A DNA stretch of 56,783 nt. It comes from Pseudomonadota bacterium (GTDB lineage: Bacteria; Pseudomonadota; Gammaproteobacteria; Xanthomonadales; Rhodanobacteraceae). The notes below the pieces were generated by a model. The model was not told the origin of the DNA. It searched no databases and saw only the letters and a list, made by a program, of their open reading frames with translations. Shown one piece after another: positions 7,572-17,167 of this stretch (the first letter of the stretch is position 1; each line of letters opens with the position of its first letter). The stretch is taken from positions 1 to 56,783 of the forward strand of contig JAJYTG010000003.1 of assembly GCA_021793195.1 (NCBI GenBank), read 5' to 3'. Both the position numbers and the translations under genes were made by a program.

Positions 7572-7857
7572 GCGGCATGCTAGGCGACCGTGACGGCCAA
7601 ACGCAAGTTCAGTACTCGGCAGAATGCTAGTTCATCGGTCGGCTGTTCGATGGAGCCGGGCGGAGTGAATCACTTCGCCCCGACCTCGGCGCCCCCCCGA
7701 TTCCTCGTCACCATCGCGACGCAGTTGTCGCCGGTGTGTCCTGATTCGATCACCACGGAGCGCGGTACTTTGTAACCGAGCCGTAAGGCATGACCGGTTG
7801 CGGTGCGTGTGCCGTCGCCTCTAGCGTGGCCGCCATGCCGTCAGCGCAGGTGCACGC

Positions 7858-8727
7858 ATGAACGCCACGGAGGGCCGCGATCGGCGCGGTGCGTTGCGCG
7901 ACTTCGTGTTGCGGCCGTCGCGGGACGGCACTGCCGCGATCCCGGGGCTGAGCATGGCGCAACGGCTGCGCCAGGGCGTGCAGGAGAGCCTGCGTCTGGT
8001 CGGCATCGGCTACGCCGCGTCGCTGTTGCTGCTGTTGCCCGCGGGCGCGGTCTCGCTGGCGCTGCATCTGAGCGTCGCCAAGAGCAATCTGCTGATGCAG
8101 TCGCCGCTGCTGCGCAGTCCGCTGGCGCTGCTGCTGATCGCGCTCGCCGCGACGCTGGAGGAGTGCGTGTTCCGCGGCTTTCTGTCGGCGCGCCGCTTCG
8201 GCGTGGCGCTGCTGTGGATGGCGCTGCCGTTCTTCGGCGTCCTGGCGACGACGCGCCTGCTGGATTTCACGCCGAGCCTGACGCAGCGCCTGCTGGCCTT
8301 CGCCGCGGCCTTCGTCGTCGGCTATCTGGCCTGGCCACTCTACGGGCGCGCGACGGCGGCCTTCATCGAACGCCACTTCCGCGGTCTGGTGTGGTTCTCG
8401 GCACTGGTGTTCGGGCTGGCGCACATCAGCAATTACCAGTCCGATGCACTGAGCCCGTGGTGGATCCATCCGCTGTTCGTGCTGCCGCAGATGGGCCTCG
8501 GCCTGCTGCTGGCTTATGTGCGCAGCCGCCACGGGTTGCCGGCCAGCATCGTGGTGCACTTCCTGTTCGATGCGCTGCTGGTGCTGGTCATGATCACCAA
8601 GGCGCAGCACTGGACGCTGCTGGCGCTGCCGCTGGGCCTGTTCGTTTTCGGCCTGCTGCTGTGGGGGCTGCGCACGCTGGCGCTGGAAATCTTCGGCGCG
8701 GCGCCGGAGCCGCAGGACCCGGCGTGA
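7858..8727 (+). CDS. CPBP family intramembrane metalloprotease
   Basis: A 289-residue multi-spanning membrane protein of the CAAX-protease/Abi family (type II CAAX prenyl endopeptidase-like). It carries the expected motifs: EECVFRG with Glu101, Glu102 and Arg106; the second-motif His189 (FGLAHIS); and His234 in VHFLFD. These residues are thought to form the metal-dependent active site within the membrane. About six or seven hydrophobic segments are visible. Bacterial substrates are mostly unknown; some relatives act in bacteriocin self-immunity, but this gene is more than 2 kb from the bacteriocin cluster and has host-like composition. The 286 bases before it hold no convincing gene. Confidence 0.88.
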   Translation: MNATEGRDRRGALRDFVLRPSRDGTAAIPGLSMAQRLRQGVQESLRLVGIGYAASLLLLLPAGAVSLALHLSVAKSNLLMQSPLLRSPLALLLIALAATLEECVFRGFLSARRFGVALLWMALPFFGVLATTRLLDFTPSLTQRLLAFAAAFVVGYLAWPLYGRATAAFIERHFRGLVWFSALVFGLAHISNYQSDALSPWWIHPLFVLPQMGLGLLLAYVRSRHGLPASIVVHFLFDALLVLVMITKAQHWTLLALPLGLFVFGLLLWGLRTLALEIFGAAPEPQDPA

Positions 8728-8775
8728 GTCGGTGGGGCCGGGCGGGCCCGGTTTTGCGCCGGCTATGATCCGGGC

Positions 8776-11628
8776 ATGTCGTCAACGCTGCCGTCCGCGC
8801 TCGAGGCCCTGGTTGCCGAGCGCTACGCCGATCTGGTCGCCCGCTGCCGCGCGGCCGGCGTGCCGTTGCACGACGATGCCGGTGTCGCCGAACGTGTGCG
8901 GCGCACGCTGCTGGCCAGCGATTTCGCCTGGGATGCCTGGCGCCGCGATCCGGCCCTGCTGAGCCCGTCCGCGCTGGATTGGCTGCGCGCTCCCGGCGAT
9001 GCCGGCGCGCGCGCGGCGGCGCTGCCGCTGGCCGGCCTCGACGAGGCGGCACAGCGTTCCGCGTTGCGGCGCCTGCGCCGCGCCGAGGCGCTGCGGCTGG
9101 TGTTTCGCGACGTCAACGGCTTCGACGATCTGTCCGGAACCCTCGCCGCCACCAATGCGCTGTACGTCGGCCTGATCGAGGCGGGGCTGGCGGCGGCCGA
9201 GCGCGCGCTGGCGCAGCGTCATGGCGTCGTCCGTGACGGCGCCGGTCAGCCGCAGCGCCTGCTGGTGCTGGGTCTGGGCAAGCTCGGCGGCGGCGAGCTG
9301 AACTTTTCCTCCGACGTCGACCTGATCCTTGCCTATGCCGAGGACGGCGTCAGCGACGGTGCACGATCGCTGGAGGCCGGCGAGTACTACGCGCGGCTGG
9401 GCCAGCGCATGGTCGGCCTGCTCGCCGACACCAGCGCCGACGGTCAAGTGGCGCGCGTGGACCTGCGCCTGCGCCCGTTCGGTGCCGCCGGCCGCCTGGC
9501 GTTGTCGTTCGCGGCGATGGAGCAGTACTACCAGCGCGACGGCCGCGACTGGGAGCGCTATGCCTGGATCAAGGCCTGGCCGGTGGCGGGCGATCTCGTC
9601 GCCGGGAGGCGCCTGCTGGCACAGCTGCGGCCATTCGTCTATCGGCGCTACTTCGACTACACCGCGTTCGCCGGATTGCGCGCGATGAAGGCGCTGATCG
9701 ACGCCGAGGTGGCGCGCAAGGACCTCACCGAAAACCTCAAGCTCGGCCCCGGCGGCATTCGCGAGATCGAGTTTCTGGTGCAGCTCGAACAGCTGATCCG
9801 CGGCGGCCGCGAGCCGGCGCTGCGCGTGCCCGGGCTGCTGCCGGCGCTGGCCGCGCTGGAGTCGCGCGGCCGCATCGGCGTGGCGCGCGCGCGCCGCCTG
9901 CGCGAGGCCTACCTGTTCCTGCGCCGGCTGGAAAACCGCGTGCAGATGCTGCGTGACCAGCAGACCCACGATGTGCCCGAGTCGGCGCTGGATCGCCTGC
10001 GGCTGGCGCTGGCGCTGGGCTATCCCGACTGGGCGCCGCTGGCGGACGCGCTGGCGGCGCACCGTGCCGCGGTCGCCGAGGCGTTTGCCGAGGTGCTGCT
10101 GCCCGGGGCGGCGCAGCGCGCGCCGCAGGCCGGCATCGGCGCGGCGCTGTGGCGTGCGGCGCAGGATGGCAGCCTCGATGCGTCGATGCTGCAGGCCGCC
10201 GGCTTTGCCGATCCCGAAACGGGCGCGGCGCTGGCCGCGCTGCCCGCCGGCGCCACGCTGCGGGCGATGAGCGTCGAGGCGCGGGCGCGACTGGACCGCG
10301 TGCTGCCGGCGCTGCTCGAAGCCGCGCAGGCCAGCAGCGCGCCGTCGGCCGCGCTCGAACGCCTGCTGCGGTTGCTGCAGAGCATCGCCCGTCGCGCGGC
10401 CTATCTGGCTCTGCTCGAGGAAGCGCCAGCGGCGCGCCGGCGCCTCGCCGACCTGTTCGCGCGCAGCGCCTTCCTCGCCGAGCGCGTGATCGCGCAGCCG
10501 CTGCTGCTCGACGACGTGCTCGATCCGCGCATCGAGCGGCTGCCGCTGCGGCGCGCGGAGATTTCCGCCGAGATCGGCGCGGCGCTGGCGGCGCTGGACG
10601 AACGCGACGTCGAGGGCGAGCTGGAGCGTTTGAACGAGCTCAAGGCCAGCTTCGCGTTCCGGCTCGGGCTGGCCTTCAGTGACGACCGCGCCGACGCCGT
10701 CGCCACCGCGCGCCGGCTGGCGGCGCTGGCCGAGGCGGTGATCGCCGCCGTGCTGGCGCTGGCCGAGTGCGAACTGGTCGTGCGTCATGGTCACCTGCCC
10801 GGCAGCGGCTCGGGCTTTGCCGTACTGGGCTACGGCAGCCTCGGCGGCGAGGAGCTTGGCTTCGCCTCCGACCTCGATCTGGTGTTCGTCTACGACGGTG
10901 CGCGCGCGGCGCTGGGTAGCGACGGCGCGCGGCCGCTGGAGGGCGCGGCCTGGTATCAGCGCCTGGCGCAGCGGGTGGTGCACTGGCTGACCGTGCTGAC
11001 CCCGGCCGGACGGCTCTACGAGGTGGACACGCGGTTGCGCCCGGACGGCAGCAAGGGCCTGCTGGTGCTGAGTCTGGACGCGTTCGCGACCTACCAGCGC
11101 GAGCGCGCCTGGACCTGGGAGCATCAGGCCCTGCTGCGCGCGCGCCCGCTGGGCGGCGATGCCGCGCTGGCGGCGGCGCTGGCGCAGGTGCGCCTCGAGG
11201 TGCTCGCGCGCCCGCGCGACGCAGCGATGGTGCGCGGCGAGGTCGCCGCGATGCGCGCGCGCTGGCGCGCCGAGCGCGACCGCTCCGATGCCGCGCATCT
11301 CGACCTCAAGCAGGGCGCCGGTGCGCTGCTCGACATCGAGTTCCTGCTGCAGGGCCTGCTGCTCGCGCAGGCTCCGACGCATCCGCCGCTGCTCGAGGCG
11401 ACCTCGACGCCGGCGCAGATCGCCGCCTGCCGCGGCGCCGGGCTGCTGGCCGGCAACGATGCTGCGGTGTTGACCGCGGCGCACGCGCTGTTGTTGCAGC
11501 GCGCGCTGGCCTGCACCCTTGATGCGCGGCCGCGCCGGGTGCCGCGCGATGCCGAGCTGGCCGCGGTGTGTGCCGAAGTGCTGCGCATCGCGGCCGGTTG
11601 CGGATTCGATTTCGCCGCCGCGTCCTGA
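8776..11628 (+). CDS. glnE: Bifunctional glutamine synthetase adenylyltransferase/adenylyl-removing enzyme
   Basis: Controls glutamine synthetase activity in nitrogen regulation by adding AMP to it or removing AMP in response to PII. The 950-residue length matches the family. Two nucleotidyltransferase domains are visible: an N-terminal adenylyl-removing one with GLGKLGGGELNFSSDVDL (residues about 160-180) and a C-terminal adenylylating one with GYGSLGGEELGFASDLDL (about 684-701), each with the catalytic DxD. Helical GlnD/PII-uridylyltransferase-like domains follow each. The downstream LLDIEFLLQGL motif is also typical. Stand-alone gene with its ATG 48 bases after the CPBP gene. Confidence 0.97.
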   Translation: MSSTLPSALEALVAERYADLVARCRAAGVPLHDDAGVAERVRRTLLASDFAWDAWRRDPALLSPSALDWLRAPGDAGARAAALPLAGLDEAAQRSALRRLRRAEALRLVFRDVNGFDDLSGTLAATNALYVGLIEAGLAAAERALAQRHGVVRDGAGQPQRLLVLGLGKLGGGELNFSSDVDLILAYAEDGVSDGARSLEAGEYYARLGQRMVGLLADTSADGQVARVDLRLRPFGAAGRLALSFAAMEQYYQRDGRDWERYAWIKAWPVAGDLVAGRRLLAQLRPFVYRRYFDYTAFAGLRAMKALIDAEVARKDLTENLKLGPGGIREIEFLVQLEQLIRGGREPALRVPGLLPALAALESRGRIGVARARRLREAYLFLRRLENRVQMLRDQQTHDVPESALDRLRLALALGYPDWAPLADALAAHRAAVAEAFAEVLLPGAAQRAPQAGIGAALWRAAQDGSLDASMLQAAGFADPETGAALAALPAGATLRAMSVEARARLDRVLPALLEAAQASSAPSAALERLLRLLQSIARRAAYLALLEEAPAARRRLADLFARSAFLAERVIAQPLLLDDVLDPRIERLPLRRAEISAEIGAALAALDERDVEGELERLNELKASFAFRLGLAFSDDRADAVATARRLAALAEAVIAAVLALAECELVVRHGHLPGSGSGFAVLGYGSLGGEELGFASDLDLVFVYDGARAALGSDGARPLEGAAWYQRLAQRVVHWLTVLTPAGRLYEVDTRLRPDGSKGLLVLSLDAFATYQRERAWTWEHQALLRARPLGGDAALAAALAQVRLEVLARPRDAAMVRGEVAAMRARWRAERDRSDAAHLDLKQGAGALLDIEFLLQGLLLAQAPTHPPLLEATSTPAQIAACRGAGLLAGNDAAVLTAAHALLLQRALACTLDARPRRVPRDAELAAVCAEVLRIAAGCGFDFAAAS

Positions 11629-11659
11629 CGGCGACACGTTGGGTTCAACCGATGCGCTG

Positions 11660-11757
11660 AGTCGCCCGGATGGAGCCCCATGGGGACGCGGTCCGGGGCT
11701 CGATCCTCAAAATCGAATAAATCATTTGCGCCCTTCGCGCCCTTCGCGGACAAAAAT
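11660..11757. repeat. Intergenic repeat-like hairpin and direct repeat
   Basis: Between the end of glnE and the opposite-strand gene lie two structures. GCCCGG at 11664-11669 pairs with CCGGGGC at 11693-11699, enclosing the palindrome CCCCATGGGG at 11676-11685. Then GCGCCCTTC occurs twice in tandem (11728-11745) inside an AT-flanked TTTGCG...GGACAAAA segment. Both look like dispersed extragenic repeats, but only one copy is present in this window, so the family status is not proven. Confidence 0.45.
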
Positions 11758-11860
11758 CGTGCTCGATGCACCCTGCCCGGCTGCTGCCGCGCTGCATCCG
11801 GGCTGCGCAGTGTTCGTGTCTCGGTCGCGACCGGACCCGAGTCTTGCACCGGCGCCGCGC

Positions 11861-12832
11861 TCAGGGTCCATCGTGCGCCATGCCGAGGCCGAGCCGGCGC
11901 GCGACCTCGGCGGCGATCGCGGCGGTCTCGCGCAGCGGCCGCACGGGCGGCGCGCTGTCGGCATCGATATCGGCCAGCCAGCCGCCGGCGCGCAGTGCGG
12001 CGTGAAAGCGGGCCAGACGCCGCGGCAGCGCTGCGCGGGTCAGCGTGTGCACCGGCACCCCGGTCGCGGCCGCTTCCGAGAGCATGTTCACCGAGTCGGG
12101 GCTGACGATCACGCGGTCGGCCCAGGCCAGCAGGCCGGGATAGGGATTGCGGCCATCGGCCTCGCCGCGCCAGCGCACACCGGGGACGCCGGCCAGCGCG
12201 TCGCTGACGGCAGCGACCAGCGCCGGCGGCGTGCGCCGCGAGGCGCAGAGCAGCACGCTGCCGCCGTCACGCGCCAGGCGCGCGCGCAGACTCGCGATCA
12301 AGGCCGCGGTCCAGGCCGTGTCGAGGGCGACGCCGCGCCGCGGTCCGCCCAGCAGCAGCGCCAGCCGTGGTCGCGGCAGGGCGGCGAACGCGGCATGCGC
12401 TTCGCGTCCGGCGGCCAGCCAGGCCGCGTCCACCGGATGCAGCGAGCCGATCGGGCGCAGCACGTTGCTGCCCTCGAGGTCGTCGTGACGCGGAGCGATC
12501 AGCAGGTCCCAATGCCGCGCCGGCGCGCGCGGGTCGAGGATCTGCACGCTGCGGCAGGCACCCGCGCTCAACCGTCGGATCAGGCGCGTGGCCAGCGCCG
12601 CATCGCGGCCGCAGCCGATCGCCAGCGCCGGCCACGGCGGCGCCAGCACGGACCGCTGCGCGGCGGGCCAGGCCAGGCGGCCGCCCAGCGTCAGCCGCGG
12701 CGCCAGCCACGACCACGGCGCGCGGGTGCCGAGGACCAGGCCGCGGTTGTCCAGGCGCAACGCCAGCGCCAGCGCCAGCGCCTGGCGCTGGTTGCCGGCC
12801 GCGCCATCGGTGATCACCCATGCATCCTGCAT
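11861..12832 (-). CDS. ELM1/GtrOC1-family protein (DUF1022)
   Basis: A 323-residue protein of the mitochondrial fission ELM1-like family, a glycosyltransferase-B-like fold. It begins [20 protein letters not shown], the usual N-terminal signature (W.ltDG..G...Qa..LA). Conserved C-terminal segments include [20 protein letters not shown] and TGVPVHTL, as in nucleotide-sugar binding regions. Bacterial members often sit near lipopolysaccharide genes, as here, but their reaction is not established. It is transcribed divergently from the nitroreductase; 134 bases separate the starts. Confidence 0.88.
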   Translation of the reverse strand: MQDAWVITDGAAGNQRQALALALALRLDNRGLVLGTRAPWSWLAPRLTLGGRLAWPAAQRSVLAPPWPALAIGCGRDAALATRLIRRLSAGACRSVQILDPRAPARHWDLLIAPRHDDLEGSNVLRPIGSLHPVDAAWLAAGREAHAAFAALPRPRLALLLGGPRRGVALDTAWTAALIASLRARLARDGGSVLLCASRRTPPALVAAVSDALAGVPGVRWRGEADGRNPYPGLLAWADRVIVSPDSVNMLSEAAATGVPVHTLTRAALPRRLARFHAALRAGGWLADIDADSAPPVRPLRETAAIAAEVARRLGLGMAHDGP

Positions 12833-12966
12833 CGTCGCCGCACCTCACGCCGCATTGTCAATCGGTTGCGTACATTGTGTTGCCGGGGCGCGCGCTGCGG
12901 CGCGGCGAAGCTGCGCCTACACTGCCGAGTCTCGCGCCGCCGCCGCGGCCTGCCAAGGGAATACCG

Positions 12967-13560
12967 ATGACGCACCCGCTGAACGATGTCGCGCTCGACC
13001 AGCTGTTTCGCAACGCCCGTACCCACAATGCCTGGTTGCCGCGCGAGGTCAGCGATGCGCAGCTGCGGCAGATTTATGACCTGGCCAGGATGGCCCCGAC
13101 CAGCGCCAACTGCTCGCCGGCGCGGATCGTGTTCGTGAAGTCACCCGCGGCGAAGGAAAGGCTGGCTCCGGCCCTGTCGGACGGCAACCGCGCCAAGACC
13201 CTGGCCGCGCCGGTGACCGCGATCGTCGGTACCGACGAGGCGTTCTACGAGCACCTGCCCAAGCTGTTTCCGCACGCCGACGCACGCAGCTGGTTCGCCG
13301 GCAACAAGGCGCTGGCGGAGATCACCGCGTTTCGCAACGGCACCCTGCAGGGCGGTTATCTGATCCTCGCCGCGCGCTCGCTGGGCCTCGACTGCGGCCC
13401 GATGTCGGGTTTCGACAACGCCAGGGTCGACGCGGCGTTTTTCAGCGGCACCACGATAAAATCCAATTTTCTGATCAACATCGGGTACGGCGACGCCAGC
13501 CGTGATCTGTTTCCGCGCAGTCCGCGCTTCGCGTTCGACGAAGCCTGCTCGATCGCCTGA
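12967..13560 (+). CDS. Nitroreductase-family protein (malonic semialdehyde reductase RutE-like)
   Basis: A 197-residue FMN-dependent oxidoreductase. The order of motifs matches the RutE/HadB branch: [11 protein letters not shown] near residue 15-25, the flavin-binding [15 protein letters not shown] near 40-55, [20 protein letters not shown] near 120-140 and FLINIGYGD near the end. RutE reduces malonic semialdehyde in pyrimidine breakdown, but no other rut gene is present, so the substrate is open and a general quinone or nitro reductase role is equally possible. ATG at 12967 follows AAGGGA. Confidence 0.9.
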   Translation: MTHPLNDVALDQLFRNARTHNAWLPREVSDAQLRQIYDLARMAPTSANCSPARIVFVKSPAAKERLAPALSDGNRAKTLAAPVTAIVGTDEAFYEHLPKLFPHADARSWFAGNKALAEITAFRNGTLQGGYLILAARSLGLDCGPMSGFDNARVDAAFFSGTTIKSNFLINIGYGDASRDLFPRSPRFAFDEACSIA

Positions 13561-13590
13561 CTTCTCCGCCCACCACCGAGGACATCCGTC

Positions 13591-14211
13591 ATGCGCAATC
13601 TCCGCTACGCCCTGATCGCCGTGCTCGCGCTGGCGGCAGCGCCCGCCTTCGCCGCGCCGATGACCTACACGCTCGATCCCAACCACACCCAGGTCAGCTT
13701 CTGCTGGAACCACTTCGGCTTCTCCAACCCCTGCGCCAACTTCAACACCATCCAGGGCACCCTGGTCTATGACGCCGCCGATCCGGCCCGCTCGTCGGTT
13801 ACCGTGACCCTGCCGCTGGCGGGACTCGATACCCACGTGCCGGCGCTGGATGAGCACCTGAAGCTGCCCGACTTTTTCGATGCCGCCAAGTATCCGGACG
13901 TCACCTTCAGGAGCACCAGGGTGATTCCCGGCGCCAGGTCCGGCGAGCTGACCGTGGACGGCGAATTGACCGCGCACGGCGTGACCCGGCCGGTGGTGCT
14001 GGCGGTGCATCTGAACAAGATCGGCGAGCAGCCGATGATGAAGGCGCCCGCCATCGGCTTCAATGCCACCACCACGATCCGGCGCAGCGAGTTCGGCGTC
14101 GGTGCCTACGTGCCGATGGTCAGCGATGCGGTGCACGTGCGCATCACCGTCGAGGCCGACGAGGCCAGTGCCTTCGCCAAGGCGATGGCCGCGATGGCCG
14201 GCAAGAAGTAA
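13591..14211 (+). CDS. YceI-family periplasmic protein
   Basis: A 206-residue exported lipocalin-like protein with a signal peptide (MRNLRYALIAVLALAAAPAF, cleavage after AFA). The mature part matches YceI: YTLDPNHTQVSFCWNHFG at the start, FFDAAKYPDVTFRST in the middle and VDGELTAHGVTRPVVL after it. YceI proteins bind isoprenoid or amphiphilic ligands in the periplasm. It lies 30 bases after the nitroreductase gene and may be co-transcribed. A strong hairpin follows. Confidence 0.95.
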   Translation: MRNLRYALIAVLALAAAPAFAAPMTYTLDPNHTQVSFCWNHFGFSNPCANFNTIQGTLVYDAADPARSSVTVTLPLAGLDTHVPALDEHLKLPDFFDAAKYPDVTFRSTRVIPGARSGELTVDGELTAHGVTRPVVLAVHLNKIGEQPMMKAPAIGFNATTTIRRSEFGVGAYVPMVSDAVHVRITVEADEASAFAKAMAAMAGKK

Positions 14212-14218
14212 GCCCGCG

Positions 14219-14261
14219 CCGGCTCCGTCGCCCTGTCCCTCCCCGGCGGCGACGGAGCCGG
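14219..14261 (+). terminator. Hairpin terminator after the YceI gene
   Basis: CCGGCTCCGTCGCC (14219-14232) pairs with GGCGACGGAGCCGG (14248-14261): a perfect 14-bp stem with a 15-base loop starting 7 bases after the stop. The trailing TGTCTTC has few T residues, so it is a GC-type terminator. Confidence 0.7.
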
Positions 14262-14404
14262 TGTCTTCGCGGGCAGCCGCGAGCCGGGATCCGGCGCGCC
14301 CCGACGCCGTTGGCGCCCGTGAACGCAGGTCCCCGGGTGTCGGCGCGGTCGCTGGCGGCCCATGCCCCCTTGCTACACTGGGCGTCTCACTGACGGAATG
14401 CGTC

Positions 14405-14614
14405 ATGACCCGATCCGACCCTGCCGTATCCGGGCTGCGGCCCGCCAATGCCGAGCACCGCTATGAGGTGACCCGCGCCGATCTGCCGCTGGCGTGCCCG
14501 ATGCCGGGGATGACGCTGTGGAACTCGCATCCGCGCGTCTATCTGCCGATCGAGGATGAGGGCGGTGAATCGGTCTGTCCCTATTGCGGTGCGCACTACG
14601 TGCTGCGCGGCTGA
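14405..14614 (+). CDS. Small zinc-finger protein (zf-CHCC)
   Basis: A 69-residue protein with the CHCC zinc-finger domain also found in the NDUFS6 subunit of complex I. Metal ligands are probably the Cys of ACPMPG, the His of NSHPRVYLPI and the pair in CPYCGAHYVL near the C-terminus. It stands alone between the YceI gene and the glycosyltransferase block. Such genes are conserved single-domain genes of unknown role in many proteobacteria. It lies in the frame of a longer open region, but only the ATG at 14405 gives the domain without a low-complexity extension. Confidence 0.85.
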   Translation: MTRSDPAVSGLRPANAEHRYEVTRADLPLACPMPGMTLWNSHPRVYLPIEDEGGESVCPYCGAHYVLRG

Positions 14615-14647
14615 TACCGGCATCGAACTTGCTTGGTATCGGGTGCC

Positions 14648-15814
14648 ATGTATCGCCCGGTCCGACCCGCACCCGTGATGCCCACCCCGACCGCCAGCGG
14701 ACGGCGGCTGACCGTCGTCCAGATGATCCCCGCGCTCGACAGCGGCGGGGCCGAGCGCAGTACGCTCGAGATCGGCCGCGCCCTGGTGGCCGCGGGGCAC
14801 TGGTCGCTGGTGATCTCGTCCGGCGGCCGGCTGGTCGAGCAACTGCGCGCCGAGGGCAGCGAGCACGTGCCGCTGGATCTCGGCCGCAAGTCGCTGCGCA
14901 CGCTGCAGCATGTGGCGCCGCTGAAGCGACTGCTGGCCGAGCTCAAGCCGGATATCGTGCATGCGCGTTCGCGCTTGCCGGCCTGGATGGCGCAGCTGGC
15001 GCTGCGCGGGCTGCAACCGCAACCGCATTTCGTCACCACCGTGCACGGCCTCAATTCGCCCGGCGTCTACAGCGGCGTGATGGTGCGCGGCGAGCGCGTG
15101 ATCGTGGTCTCGCAGACGGTGCGCGATTACGTGCTGGCGCACTATCCGCGGCTTGACCAGAGCCGCATCCGGGTCATTCCGCGCGGCATCGACCGCGAGG
15201 CGTTCCCCTACGGCCATCGTGCCGACGAGGCCTGGCGCGCGGCGTTCTTCGCCGAGTATCCGGCGCTGGCCGGCGCGCCGTTGCTGACCCTGCCCGGACG
15301 CGGCACGCGGCTGAAGGGCCATGCCGAGGCGATCGAGCTGGTCGCCGCCCTGAAGTCGCGCGGCATCGCCGTGCGCCTGCTGCTGCTGGGCGTGGTCGAG
15401 ACGGGCCGCGAGGCCTATCGGGCGGAGTTGCGCGATCTGGCGGCGGCGCGCGGTGTCGCCGATGCGGTGGCAATGACGCCGCCGCGCAGCGACGTGCGCG
15501 ACATCTACGCGATATCCGATCTGGTGCTGCAGCTGTCGACGCAGCCGGAAGCGTTCGGCCGGACCGTGATCGAGGCGCTGGCGCTGTGCCGGCCGGTGCT
15601 GGGCTACGCCCACGGCGGCGTCGGCGAACTGCTGGCCGAGCTGTATCCGGCCGGGCGCGTGCCGGCGGGTGATCGCGAGCGGCTGGTCGAGCGCGCCGCC
15701 GAGCTGCTGCGGCTGGCGCCACCGATCGCGCCGCTCGCCAGCTACCGGCTGGACGACATGCAGCGGGCGACGCTGGATCTGTACGCCGAACTGGTCGCCG
15801 CGCCGCGCGACTGA
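14648..15814 (+). CDS. Family 4 glycosyltransferase (lipopolysaccharide-type)
   Basis: A GT-B glycosyltransferase of about 388 residues, likely adding a sugar to the lipopolysaccharide core from a nucleotide-sugar donor. The N-terminus has VVQMIPALDSGGAERSTLEI, and the C-terminal donor-binding half has the family motif QPEAFGRTVIEALALCRPVL with the conserved EX7E pair, and an LPGRGTRLKGH strand-turn region. The ATG at 14648 is used here; the in-frame ATG at 14678 (MPTPTASGRR) is also possible. It is the first gene of a same-strand run with the O-antigen ligase and a GT2 enzyme. Confidence 0.9.
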   Translation: MYRPVRPAPVMPTPTASGRRLTVVQMIPALDSGGAERSTLEIGRALVAAGHWSLVISSGGRLVEQLRAEGSEHVPLDLGRKSLRTLQHVAPLKRLLAELKPDIVHARSRLPAWMAQLALRGLQPQPHFVTTVHGLNSPGVYSGVMVRGERVIVVSQTVRDYVLAHYPRLDQSRIRVIPRGIDREAFPYGHRADEAWRAAFFAEYPALAGAPLLTLPGRGTRLKGHAEAIELVAALKSRGIAVRLLLLGVVETGREAYRAELRDLAAARGVADAVAMTPPRSDVRDIYAISDLVLQLSTQPEAFGRTVIEALALCRPVLGYAHGGVGELLAELYPAGRVPAGDRERLVERAAELLRLAPPIAPLASYRLDDMQRATLDLYAELVAAPRD

Positions 15815-15892
15815 GCGGCCGCCGCGCGCGACGATGACCCCGCGCAGCGCGGACGCGCCGTACAATCGCGCGTCCCCGTTGCGCGCGCCGTC

Positions 15893-17167
15893 ATGATCGA
15901 TTCCGCCCCGTTGCGTGCCCGGCTGTTCGCCGCGCTGCGCTCGCCGCTGCTGCCGCTGTGGGCAATCCTCGCGCTGCTGCCGTTCGCGCGCAGCGCCGAA
16001 GCGGGCGTGCTGGCCTGCATCGTCGGTGCCGCGTTCGTGCTGCTGCGCGACCGCACCGCCCTGCTCGCCACGCCCGCCGCGCGGCTCGCGCTGACGCTCT
16101 GGGCCTGCTACGTGCTGGCGGCGGCGTTCTCGCTGACCATGGCGATCGCGCCCGAGCGCAGCACGCTCGTCGTGCTGGGCCTGCTGCGCTACGGGCCACT
16201 GATGCTGTATGCCGCCTGGGCGTTGCGCGGCGCAGGCCGCGCGCGGGCACTGATGACCGCGATCGCGGTGCTGGTCGCGTTGTGGACGGCCGATGCCTGG
16301 ATCCAGGCCCTGACCGGCTGGAGCTTGCGCGGGGCGCCGGAGCCGCACCGCCTGACCGGCATCTTCGGCGCCGGTGATCCCAAGCTCGGCCAGGTGCTGG
16401 CGGTGCTGGCGCCGTTCGTGTTCGAGACCGTGCGACGGCGTTTCGGGCGACGCGGGCTGGGCCTCGCCTTCTTGTTCCTGCTCGGTCCGGTGCTGCTGGC
16501 CGGATCGCGCGCGGCATGGGTCACCTACGCCGTGGTGACGCTGGCGTTTCTCTGGCGCGAGACGGCCTCGCCGCGGCGCTTTCTGCTCGGATCCGCGGCG
16601 CTGGGCGTGATCGCGGTTTCGGGCATGGGCGTGGCGTGGCAGACCTCGCAGCGGTTCGATGCGCGCATGGATCGCACCCTGCTGGCGCTGTCGGGCTCGG
16701 AGCAGGGTCTGAATGCCGCGCTGTCCTACCGGTTGAGCCTGTGGGGGACCACTCTGCGCATGATCGCGGCGCATCCGCTGACTGGTGTCGGCGTGCGCGG
16801 CTTCCGTTACGCCTATCCGGCCTACGCGCGGCCGGGCGATCCGTTCGTGCGTCCGGGCTCCGATGAGGGCGCGTTCCACGCCCACCAGATCGTGCTCGAG
16901 GTGCTCAGCGAGACCGGCGTCGCCGGCCTCGCGCTGTGGCTGGCCGGGGTCGCCGCGGCCCTGCGTGCCTGGAAACGCGCCCCGGTCGCGGCGCGCGCGC
17001 GCGCCTGGCCGGCGACGGTGGCGCTGGGCGCGGCGGTGTTCCCGCTCAACACCACGCTGGCCTTCTACTCGGCATGGTGGGGGCTGCTGTTTTTCTGGCT
17101 GCTGGCGGTCTGGACCGGAGCGCTGCTGGCGCCGGCGGACGCGCCGGAGGACGCGCATGACGCGTGA
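15893..17167 (+). CDS. O-antigen ligase family protein (WaaL-like)
   Basis: A 424-residue polytopic membrane protein with about ten hydrophobic segments and a large periplasmic loop in the second half (SYRLSLWGTTLRMIAAHPLT, GVGVRGFRYAYPAYARPGD, EGAFHAHQIVLEVLSETG). The Arg and His in this loop match positions known to be essential in O-antigen ligases, which transfer polymer from undecaprenyl diphosphate to lipid A-core. Wzy polymerases share the fold, but the setting among core and lipid A genes favours a ligase. Its last 11 bases overlap the following GT2 gene. Confidence 0.86.
   Translation: MIDSAPLRARLFAALRSPLLPLWAILALLPFARSAEAGVLACIVGAAFVLLRDRTALLATPAARLALTLWACYVLAAAFSLTMAIAPERSTLVVLGLLRYGPLMLYAAWALRGAGRARALMTAIAVLVALWTADAWIQALTGWSLRGAPEPHRLTGIFGAGDPKLGQVLAVLAPFVFETVRRRFGRRGLGLAFLFLLGPVLLAGSRAAWVTYAVVTLAFLWRETASPRRFLLGSAALGVIAVSGMGVAWQTSQRFDARMDRTLLALSGSEQGLNAALSYRLSLWGTTLRMIAAHPLTGVGVRGFRYAYPAYARPGDPFVRPGSDEGAFHAHQIVLEVLSETGVAGLALWLAGVAAALRAWKRAPVAARARAWPATVALGAAVFPLNTTLAFYSAWWGLLFFWLLAVWTGALLAPADAPEDAHDA

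Noticed and set aside
7590-7775. Short plus-strand frame (61 residues) in the gap before the CPBP gene
   Set aside because: No ribosome site, no recognisable domain and composition of random GC-rich frame; the 286-base gap is left without a gene.
8782-11637. Minus-strand 951-codon open frame across glnE
   Set aside because: Gln/Arg/Ala-rich shadow of a high-GC gene; glnE on the plus strand has all family motifs.
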